NCBI GenBank assembly: GCA_002317155.1
Contig: DCIR01000074.1
Location: forward strand, 9,301 to 27,425
Source: Lachnospiraceae bacterium UBA1721
GTDB lineage: Bacteria > Bacillota > Clostridia > Lachnospirales > Lachnospiraceae
Reading direction: 5' to 3'
Length of the DNA: 18,125 bases
Both the position numbers and the translations under genes were made by a program. Of the stretch, positions 12,421-18,125 are shown piece after piece. The first letter of the stretch is position 1, and each line of letters begins with the position of its first letter. The notes under the pieces are model-generated. The model saw nothing but the letters and a program-made list of their open reading frames with translations, searched no databases and had not been told where the DNA came from.

Positions 12421-14803
12421 ACCGCTTTCTTAACCTCTCTGTCAGACTTTCGGCCTCATCAAAATCCATATCGCCTACAGCATCCATTATTTTTTCAACA
12501 GTCCTTATGTCTTCCTCATCCGTAATTTTTCCAAGTATAAGCTTGGATGTTTTTTTTGCCGGATTGGTCTGGCATAAAGAAATGTGTTCTGCCAGAATAC
12601 CAATCAAATCACTTACGGCCTCCTCAGAAGTTTCCTTATCGTCCGCCTCCGGGCTACCGCTATCACCAATAAGACTCAGGAGCTTTTTAATACCCGTTTC
12701 CGCCCTCTCCCATTCAAGATAGAATACATCGACCGCATTATTAATATAAACGATATCCTTGGCACGACTTTTCTTTTCCAATTTACGGGCCAGCTCATAT
12801 AATTCTACCGCCCCGATGTTTCTGGCATTACCCTTCAGCGAATGGAAATTCAAAACAAGGCTTTCAATATCATTCTCTTCCAGCGCTTTTTCTATTATTT
12901 TTCTTGCTCGCTCATAATTATTGTCGAAGAATTTAACAATACTTACATACTGTTCCAGACTTCCGCTTGCATATCTCAGACCTTCCTGCAAATCAATATC
13001 GTATTCTTTCAAAAGATAGGTATAACCATCGATAACTTCCCTTGGTGTTTCCTCCCTTTTCCCGCTTCCGATAACGGTAACCTTTTCACTCGGAAGAAAC
13101 TTAAACACCATCTCCTTAAGCACACGTGAATCTATCGGCTTTGAAATATACGCATCAAAGCCCTTCGAAAGCAAAATATCGTCCGCATGCTCTACTACAT
13201 CCGCTGTAAGCACAAGTACCGGAGTCCTGCTTCCTATCTCACTCTCATACTCACGAATCTGTCCAAGTGCTTCAACTCCGTCCATTCCCGGCATCATATA
13301 ATCCATAAGAATCATATCGTACTTATTTTCAGCGACCAGTTCAAGGCACTTAAGACCATCCTCGGCGGTATCAAATTTAATCATCGTCTGCTTAAGGAAC
13401 TCCTTCACAAGCAGAATATTTATCGGATTGTCATCAACCACCAGAATACGCGCTTCCGGCGCCAGATAAGCATTCTGTTCCGAAGCTTTGGGTTCAACGA
13501 AAAATTCAGTATCGCTTACCTGCTGATTCAGTTCAAAGCTGAAGGTACTGCCCTGTCCATATACACTCTTAACCCGGATATCACCACCCATAAGTTCAAC
13601 AAGTTTCTTGGATATGGCCAGTCCCAAACCGGTTCCCTGAATATTTTGGTTCTTGAGCAAGTCAACTCTTTCGTAGCTTCTGAACAGCTTTTCTATATCG
13701 GCCTCTTCTATACCGATTCCCGTATCGGTTATCTCGAAACGAAGCTTTTGCGATACTGTCTTTCCGTCGGAATTCTTATCACTTTCAACGACAAAAATCT
13801 TGACGGTAACAGAACCTTCCTCCGTATACTTAATCGCATTTGAGATAAGGTTATTGAGCACTCTTTTAAGCTTCTCGCAATCACCATGATAGGTTATTGC
13901 AACCAACTCATCAATTTCTACGTACAACTTCAGATTTTTCTTTTCCGCCAGCACTCTGAAACCCGATATTATCTCCTGTACCTCCTCGGACAGATGATAT
14001 TCCAAAGCCTGCAATGTCTCTCTTCCCTCATCCAGTCTGGTAAAATCCAAAACATCATTTATTACATTCAGTAACAGACGTCCGGAATGGTCTACATTTG
14101 TTGCATATTCTCGAATCTTTTCATTGTCCGTTTCAGCCAAAATCAGCTCATTGAAGCCTATTACAGAATTGATTGGAGTTCTGATTTCATGGCTCATATT
14201 CGCGAGGAAGGTGCTCTTGGCCGCGCCTGCCTCGTCAGCTATTTTCTTCTGTTTTCTGTACTCATTGATATAAAAAAGAATTACACATCCAAGCGTGAGC
14301 GATGATACAAACAGGCCGAATATTTTTTCCGTAATATAATCCGTAGGGTTGGTAAGCTGTACAACATACTGCGGATACTTTACGCTGAAAACAATAAGAG
14401 CAATATAGAAGCCTGACATCAGCGTTTCCATTATTATCAGAAGTTTTCCGCTAAACATCAGGAAAGTAAACACCAGCGAAAAGACAAAAAAATACGGCAA
14501 TGCTCCCTCTATACCGCCTCCGCGCAAATAAAGCACCGCAAAGACCACCATAAATACAGCCACTTCAGTGATAATGTATCCGACTACATATTTGCCTGTT
14601 TTTTCAACATAAAGCAATAACAGGAAGGCCAATACGGCCGCAAGAAAATTGACGGCAACCATAATGATTCCGCCTTCAAATATACTGTAGATTCCGGCAA
14701 TAATGCTTACACTTATTCCGCCTATTCCCAGTATCTTAAACAATACAATATTCAGTTCATGCACGCGGGTAATATAATCCGCCAGTTTCTTAAAAAGTTT
14801 CAT
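12407..14803 (-). CDS. Hybrid sensor histidine kinase (HisKA-HATPase-REC-Hpt)
   Basis: 798 residues from ATG 14803 (GGAG close upstream); an upstream TTG at 14848 would add 15 unlikely residues. Residues 15-185 hold about six or seven membrane helices with short loops, a membrane-embedded sensor. HisKA has SHEIRTP with His205. HATPase has the N-box (NLISNAIKYTEEG), TDTGIGIEE and GTGLGLAISKKLVELMGG. A receiver domain carries Asp501 (ILMDYMMPGMDG). A C-terminal Hpt domain has FHSLKGNARNIG with His654. All four phosphorelay sites needed up to the external regulator are intact. The architecture matches BarA/EvgS-type kinases, but the sensor is a multi-pass membrane domain. The C-terminal ~100 residues after Hpt are not recognised. 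It follows two lipoproteins and a small membrane protein, which may supply its signal. Confidence 0.93.
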   Translation of the reverse strand: MKLFKKLADYITRVHELNIVLFKILGIGGISVSIIAGIYSIFEGGIIMVAVNFLAAVLAFLLLLYVEKTGKYVVGYIITEVAVFMVVFAVLYLRGGGIEGALPYFFVFSLVFTFLMFSGKLLIIMETLMSGFYIALIVFSVKYPQYVVQLTNPTDYITEKIFGLFVSSLTLGCVILFYINEYRKQKKIADEAGAAKSTFLANMSHEIRTPINSVIGFNELILAETDNEKIREYATNVDHSGRLLLNVINDVLDFTRLDEGRETLQALEYHLSEEVQEIISGFRVLAEKKNLKLYVEIDELVAITYHGDCEKLKRVLNNLISNAIKYTEEGSVTVKIFVVESDKNSDGKTVSQKLRFEITDTGIGIEEADIEKLFRSYERVDLLKNQNIQGTGLGLAISKKLVELMGGDIRVKSVYGQGSTFSFELNQQVSDTEFFVEPKASEQNAYLAPEARILVVDDNPINILLVKEFLKQTMIKFDTAEDGLKCLELVAENKYDMILMDYMMPGMDGVEALGQIREYESEIGSRTPVLVLTADVVEHADDILLSKGFDAYISKPIDSRVLKEMVFKFLPSEKVTVIGSGKREETPREVIDGYTYLLKEYDIDLQEGLRYASGSLEQYVSIVKFFDNNYERARKIIEKALEENDIESLVLNFHSLKGNARNIGAVELYELARKLEKKSRAKDIVYINNAVDVFYLEWERAETGIKKLLSLIGDSGSPEADDKETSEEAVSDLIGILAEHISLCQTNPAKKTSKLILGKITDEEDIRTVEKIMDAVGDMDFDEAESLTERLRKRYGET

Positions 14804-14819
14804 ATCTCCAATATAACAA

Positions 14820-14889
14820 CAAAAGTGCCAAAAATCTATATTTCTCAAGGTTTAGAAACTCACTTAAGATATGACTTTTGACACTTTTG
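14820..14889. repeat. Imperfect inverted repeat before the hybrid kinase
   Basis: CAAAAGTGCCAAAAA (14820-14834) and CTTTTGACACTTTTG (14875-14889) match in inverted orientation at 13 of 15 positions, 40 nt apart. They flank the leader of the kinase gene. They could be two operator half-sites or a long-loop hairpin. Confidence 0.55.
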
Positions 14890-14894
14890 AAGAA

Positions 14895-15056
14895 TTAATC
14901 AATTGCATTAAGCAAAATTGCCGTAGCAAGCAGTATGAACAATGCCACTGTCGAGACAATGATACACAGCGCCATCCATACCGGCTTCTTTTTTATTCCA
15001 AGAATAATACTTCCGGCAACTCCCGCTATAAACATTATTATTGCAGCCGCAACCAT
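14895..15056 (-). CDS. Small two-helix membrane protein (53 residues)
   Basis: ATG 15056 has AGGAGG 5 nt upstream. The 53 residues form two hydrophobic helices, about 2-20 (VAAAIIMFIAGVAGSIILG) and about 27-50 (ending LLATAILLNAID), joined by a basic turn IKKKPVW. The positive loop should face the cytoplasm with both ends outside. It sits 33 nt after a lipoprotein gene and about 90 nt before the hybrid kinase, all on the same strand. No family is recognised. A role as a small accessory to the neighbouring lipoproteins or kinase is only a guess from position; the strong ribosome site and amphipathic layout make it a real gene. Confidence 0.75.
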   Translation of the reverse strand: MVAAAIIMFIAGVAGSIILGIKKKPVWMALCIIVSTVALFILLATAILLNAID

Positions 15057-15089
15057 AGTAACCTCCTAACCGAAGCCGACAATATCAGC

Positions 15090-15563
15090 CTACTTAGCCT
15101 GCTCCCCGGAATACCCTTCGGAATACTCAAAAGTATTCGCCTCCGAATTGTATATAAAAACAAATCGATATTCCTTATCATCTATGCAACCGGTAGCCAC
15201 ATAATCTTCATTACCGTCACCGTCGATATCACTGAATTCGTATGTCTGAATATCTGCATTGGCTCCGTTAACCGCCGGGATTTCAAACGTGGTAAGCGCT
15301 TCAAAGCTTGGTCTGTCATATACCAATAGTACATAGTTCTCTTCGACAGCTGTATAAAGTATCTGCGTTGCCCCGTCTGCGGTTGTCCATTCCAATTGGT
15401 CGTATCCCCTGTTACAGGTCCAACCGTAATCCTCCTGATAGCCGTCTATATCCTCCGGATCCTCCTCATAAGAAAACATATCCGTCATCCCACATCCCGT
15501 CAGTATAGACATGCATATCAATATTGCCGACAATCCGCACATTATCCAATTTCGTTTACACAT
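15090..15563 (-). CDS. Small lipoprotein with calcium-loop-like repeat
   Basis: 157 residues from ATG 15563 (GGAG 6 nt upstream). A frame extension to a GTG at 15608 overlaps the previous gene and lacks a signal-peptide layout. The signal peptide ends in SILTGC with lipidation Cys24. The mature part has an acidic stretch (YEEDPEDIDGYQED), a beta-rich domain and DIDGDGNEDYVATG, a loop of the FG-GAP/VCBS or EF-hand-like type. It should be anchored outside the membrane. It follows a larger lipoprotein with the same type of loop, so the pair may form a complex or sense the same ligand. Function unknown. Confidence 0.8.
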   Translation of the reverse strand: MCKRNWIMCGLSAILICMSILTGCGMTDMFSYEEDPEDIDGYQEDYGWTCNRGYDQLEWTTADGATQILYTAVEENYVLLVYDRPSFEALTTFEIPAVNGANADIQTYEFSDIDGDGNEDYVATGCIDDKEYRFVFIYNSEANTFEYSEGYSGEQAK

Positions 15564-15607
15564 ACTACTCTCCATTCCGCCTCTCGGAAAATCTGTATCC
15601 AAGCACA

Positions 15608-16660
15608 CTATTCCATAGAATATGTCATACCGTTCCAGATAATAATATAAGTATCAAACTGGAAAACCTCACATCCGTCTTCATCATAGTAATCAGTTGA
15701 GTAAGCTCTAAAATTACCTGCATCATCAAGTGCAAGAGTATATCCTCTGTCAAGAACTACTCGTTCCGAAGTTCCTTCCACATAACCGTAAAGCTCATAA
15801 TTACAACCATCAATGTAAATAATGGAATCATCATCCTCGCAGAAGTAATAACCGCTCTCAAGGCATCCGTCTACAAGTCCGGTCTCTGCGCCGTATGATG
15901 AACTGCTTGAATATACAAATGAATCGCCGTTTAAGTGCTCTTCTACAGGTCCATCGTAAGTATATACATTCCCCCACTCATCAAAGATAGTTCCGTTGGA
16001 ACTGTCAAAAGTAAGATTAGCATAATGGTCACCATAGCAGGTATGAAGTACTAACATTCCATAATCGATTGTAGAGGTTCCGTAGATTACCATCTCCTCA
16101 TTTCCACCCTGCTGCCAGTTGCTTGCAGAGTCGATAATAAGTTCAACGGTATGGTCCGCATTAACCCATGCTCCAATGAAATTAATAAAAGAAAAGTCAC
16201 CTTCTCCGTTATCATCATAACCACCGATATCATATCCGCCATTATCATAATAAATCTCGAACTCACAGTCATCTGCATTCCATGCGTACTGAACTACACT
16301 GCACTCACCTTGCTGATCGTAAAGCTCCACATAAATATCTGTATAGCCGTCACCATTGATATCATAAAAGCCAAGTGACTCTGCGGTTGCCTGAACGTCT
16401 GTTGTTTCATAGGGAAAGCTTACTCTTTTATATACTTCCTTTTCCTCTGCATCATAAAACACAGTAAGCTTATCTTCACCAACTCCTACAAGTGCATCAA
16501 CACTTCCCTCATGATCGAAGGTAGCATATACATACGAACCTGTTGTTCTCCAGTCATTGCCGACAATCTCTTCGTCGTCTCTGTCAAGTAATCCGCATCC
16601 TGTTGCCATCATTCCACAAGCCATTGTTAATAAAGCACTTACATAAACATTCTTTTTCAT
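15608..16660 (-). CDS. Lipoprotein with calcium-loop-like repeat and beta domain
   Basis: 350 residues. The signal peptide ends in MMATGC with lipidation Cys22. The mature protein is strongly acidic and rich in Tyr, Gly and Asp. A loop YDINGDGYTDIYVEL (around 98-112) is of the FG-GAP/VCBS or EF-hand-like type; a tyrosine/glycine-rich linker (NGGYDIGGYDDNGEGD) leads to a beta domain around 155-240 of lipocalin-like appearance. GGGAG precedes the ATG. It is the first gene of the run leading to the hybrid kinase. I infer a surface sensor or envelope component; no enzyme motif was seen. The Asp/Tyr richness is also seen in the outer part of the M56 protein. Confidence 0.8.
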   Translation of the reverse strand: MKKNVYVSALLTMACGMMATGCGLLDRDDEEIVGNDWRTTGSYVYATFDHEGSVDALVGVGEDKLTVFYDAEEKEVYKRVSFPYETTDVQATAESLGFYDINGDGYTDIYVELYDQQGECSVVQYAWNADDCEFEIYYDNGGYDIGGYDDNGEGDFSFINFIGAWVNADHTVELIIDSASNWQQGGNEEMVIYGTSTIDYGMLVLHTCYGDHYANLTFDSSNGTIFDEWGNVYTYDGPVEEHLNGDSFVYSSSSSYGAETGLVDGCLESGYYFCEDDDSIIYIDGCNYELYGYVEGTSERVVLDRGYTLALDDAGNFRAYSTDYYDEDGCEVFQFDTYIIIWNGMTYSME

Positions 16661-16769
16661 TTTTTCTCTCCCTCATAAGAAGTGTCAGTTCAAAACTGAT
16701 TTATTTTACAATGATTAGTATAACTATCCGTAAAAATTCCATAAGTGCTAAAAAGTAACCTATATAGAA

Positions 16770-16798
16770 AAAACAGGTAACTTTTGGTTACCTGTTTT
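16770..16798 (-). terminator. Intrinsic terminator after the methyltransferase operon
   Basis: AAAACAGGTAAC (16770-16781) and GTTACCTGTTTT (16787-16798) form a perfect 12-bp stem with a 5-nt loop. On the minus strand it is followed by a T run; on the plus strand T residues also follow, so it could act both ways. Confidence 0.85.
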
Positions 16799-16847
16799 AT
16801 ATCATATTCATTATTCCAATGTTTTCAAAAATAATATAGCTGCTTAA

Positions 16848-17345
16848 TTATCTCTTTGGTAACCCGGGAATACAACGATTTACACGTTTGCAATATTCAT
16901 CATACTCTGCTCCGTACATACCTTTAAGCCACTTTTCCTCCGTATTAATCAAAAAAACAGTCATATATATCCAGCATACAATAGGAACAAAAAGGAGCAA
17001 AAGATTGTTGGCAATAAGTACCGCACCCGTGCATCCCAAAAATGCGCCCGAATAAACAGGATTCCTTGTAATCGAATATACACCGTCTGTAATCAGCTTA
17101 TTTTCAGCTACGTTCTTAAACAGTTTTGATTTTAATTTTGCACTTAAGTCCAGAAAAATACCAAATCCAATCAGTATAATTCCGGCTACTAAAAAAGGAA
17201 TCTTTAATACATCTATCTTTGCAAAACTCCAATCAAACACAAACGTCAAAATAATCGCCGACGCGGTGAAGATAAACTGTCCAAATATAATAACCGGGCC
17301 GACTCCGTATAAAGGTAAATGTGTGCTATTCTTATTGTTTTTCAT
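16848..17345 (-). CDS. Isoprenylcysteine carboxyl methyltransferase-like membrane protein
   Basis: 165 residues with membrane helices at about 16-37, 47-66 and 105-132. The conserved C-terminal signature of the ICMT/phospholipid methyltransferase superfamily is present: LITDGVYSITRNPVYSGAFL (84-103) and EEKWLKGMYGAEYDEYCKRV (136-155). Members methylate small hydrophobic or lipid substrates with SAM, but bacterial members are mostly uncharacterised. It overlaps the upstream methyltransferase gene by 14 nt, so the two are coupled and likely act in one pathway. The substrate is not known. Confidence 0.85.
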   Translation of the reverse strand: MKNNKNSTHLPLYGVGPVIIFGQFIFTASAIILTFVFDWSFAKIDVLKIPFLVAGIILIGFGIFLDLSAKLKSKLFKNVAENKLITDGVYSITRNPVYSGAFLGCTGAVLIANNLLLLFVPIVCWIYMTVFLINTEEKWLKGMYGAEYDEYCKRVNRCIPGLPKR

Positions 17346-17961
17346 TTTTTCTCAACCTCAACACTTTCGAATAATCACAATGGACTTCCTCTACAATATC
17401 AAGTCCGAATCCGGCAAAGTAAGAATAAAGCTCCTTAACAACAAATGTCTTATACGGATTAGGTTCTAAGCACTCTATCGGCAAAAAGATTATCTTCTTA
17501 AGCAATTCGTCACTTCGCTCCCACTCTGTGACAATAATTTCTCCGTCATCCTTCAGAACTCTTATTGCTTCATTAATCATCTTCGCCGCAAGTTCTTCAT
17601 CCGTTTCATGAAGTACCAGCGATAACAGAATCTTATCAAAGCACTTGTCCTTAAAACGCATATCGGTTGCATCCATTTTGTAGAACTTAACGTTATTAAG
17701 TTTATCCTTTTTTACCTTGGACCTTGCTATGGTCAACATATCCTTGGAAAGGTCAACTCCTACAACCTTAATACCGGAACACTTCTTCGCGATATTTACT
17801 GCATTTGTTCCGGTTCCTGTACAGAGGTCTAAAATAATTTCTCCGGACTTAATACTCTCATTCACAACTTTTCTGGGGCTGCTTTCATATTTTCTGAAAT
17901 AAACCACATCCAGCAAATCATAAAAGGAAGACATTACTTTATAAAACAAAACCGAGTTCAT
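17332..17961 (-). CDS. Class I SAM-dependent methyltransferase
   Basis: 209 residues from ATG 17961 (GGAGG 7 nt upstream). The frame extends to a TTG at 18063, but that start lies in the promoter. SAM-binding motif I LDLCTGTGTNA (44-54), acidic residue Asp70 ending motif II (VVGVD), motif III region around KMDATDMRF and the Methyltransf_11-like core KILLSLVLHET match class I methyltransferases related to UbiE. The N-terminus FYKVMSSFYDLLD is typical of lipid/quinone-type members. It is the first gene of a two-gene operon with an ICMT-like enzyme and is controlled by a palindromic operator, so it is probably induced by a substrate or stress. Exact substrate unknown. Confidence 0.85.
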   Translation of the reverse strand: MNSVLFYKVMSSFYDLLDVVYFRKYESSPRKVVNESIKSGEIILDLCTGTGTNAVNIAKKCSGIKVVGVDLSKDMLTIARSKVKKDKLNNVKFYKMDATDMRFKDKCFDKILLSLVLHETDEELAAKMINEAIRVLKDDGEIIVTEWERSDELLKKIIFLPIECLEPNPYKTFVVKELYSYFAGFGLDIVEEVHCDYSKVLRLRKNEKQ

Positions 17962-18014
17962 ACAGGTTCCTCCGCAATAATGACAAAGTTCAAATACTTT
18001 CATTTTCGCCAAAC

Positions 18015-18034
18015 AATTGAATACTTGTTCAACT
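18015..18034. promoter_or_regulatory. Second operator copy downstream of the promoter
   Basis: AATTGAATACTTGTTCAACT matches the perfect upstream operator at 17 of 20 positions. Centres are 31 bp apart, about three helical turns, so two dimers could bind on the same DNA face. Confidence 0.6.
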
Positions 18035-18040
18035 GTTGAT

Positions 18041-18070
18041 ATTATAATTGAACAATTGTTCAATTGTCAA
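18041..18070 (-). promoter_or_regulatory. Consensus promoter of the methyltransferase operon
   Basis: On the minus strand, TTGACA (18065-18070) and TATAAT (18041-18046) are perfect sigma-A consensus elements 18 nt apart. The leader to the ATG is about 70 nt. Confidence 0.9.
18046..18065. promoter_or_regulatory. Palindromic operator filling the promoter spacer
   Basis: AATTGAACAATTGTTCAATT is a perfect 20-bp palindrome lying exactly between the -35 and -10 elements. TTGAAC/GTTCAA arms are typical of MarR- or TetR-class repressors. No regulator gene is in the window; it may lie beyond 18125. Confidence 0.8.
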
Positions 18071-18082
18071 TATGTTTTCAAC

Positions 18083-18108
18083 AAAAAAGAGTATCATACG
18101 ATGCTCTT
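18083..18108 (-). terminator. Terminator of an upstream gene outside the window
   Basis: On the minus strand AAGAGCATC and GATACTCTT form a 9-bp stem (one G-U) with a GTAT loop followed by a run of T. It implies a minus-strand gene ending just beyond the window edge and insulates the next promoter. Confidence 0.75.
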
Positions 18109-18125
18109 CTTGAATGAGATTTTCA

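Noticed and set aside
13187..13843. 218-codon plus-strand ORF
   Set aside because: Antisense shadow of the hybrid kinase, whose domains are unmistakable in the other frame.
14871..15329. 152-codon plus-strand ORF
   Set aside because: It lies opposite the small membrane protein and a lipoprotein, has no ribosome site and a Cys/Asn/Tyr-rich, non-protein-like composition.
16684..16698. TCAGTT-CAA-AACTGA inverted repeat upstream of the large lipoprotein
   Set aside because: Only 6 bp, and no clear promoter or T run beside it; may be chance in AT-rich DNA.
17962..18063. N-terminal extension of the methyltransferase to TTG 18063
   Set aside because: It would begin inside the promoter, upstream of the expected transcription start; ATG 17961 has a GGAGG site.

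Overview
The window looks like chromosomal DNA of a low-GC Gram-positive anaerobe of the class Clostridia, most likely a Lachnospiraceae member (Butyrivibrio/Roseburia-like). This is inferred from AGGAGG-type ribosome sites, lipobox lipoproteins, an ECF sigma factor paired with a zinc-finger anti-sigma, a BlaI/BlaR1-type pair and an archaeal-type AspRS. No mobile element, CRISPR array, rRNA or tRNA gene was seen.

Region 1 (1-4222, plus strand) holds two signalling cassettes. The first is a truncated kinase-like protein whose phospho-acceptor His appears to be replaced by Tyr, an intact membrane histidine kinase overlapping it by 4 nt, and a NarL/LuxR-type response regulator closed by a good terminator. 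The second is an ECF sigma factor with its anti-sigma factor, preceded by a promoter that itself matches the ECF consensus, so it is probably autoregulated.

Region 2 (4282-10070, minus strand, convergent with region 1) reads from a promoter near 10040-10066: a BlaI/MecI repressor, a very long M56 (BlaR1-like) membrane metalloprotease with a non-penicillin-binding outer sensor, a GNAT acetyltransferase, a GrpB-family remnant, a HAD hydrolase and a lipoprotein. The run shows decay. blaI has a stop codon at codon 10, GrpB survives only as about 31 codons plus a frameshifted tail, and the GNAT gene has no convincing start. No beta-lactamase gene is present.

Region 3 (10084-11695, minus strand) is a stand-alone archaeal-type aspartyl-tRNA synthetase with a leader of about 290 nt. 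The leader has a consensus promoter, a 15-codon ORF (MTYFQLNKLNRDDDR) with two Asn and three consecutive Asp codons just before its stop, competing hairpins and an intrinsic terminator. A second short ORF with a near-perfect Shine-Dalgarno sequence lies between the terminator and aspS. No T-box signature was found. This looks like ribosome-mediated attenuation of an Asp/Asn-charging enzyme and is the most interesting observation here.

Region 4 (11800-16660, minus strand) reads as two lipoproteins with calcium-loop-like repeats, a previously easy-to-miss 53-residue membrane protein, a hybrid histidine kinase (HisKA-HATPase-REC-Hpt) and an overlapping LuxR-type response regulator: a probable envelope-sensing phosphorelay.

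Region 5 (16848-18108, minus strand) is a two-gene operon: a SAM-dependent methyltransferase and an isoprenylcysteine-methyltransferase-like membrane protein. Its perfect-consensus promoter has a spacer wholly occupied by a palindromic operator, with a second operator copy just downstream.
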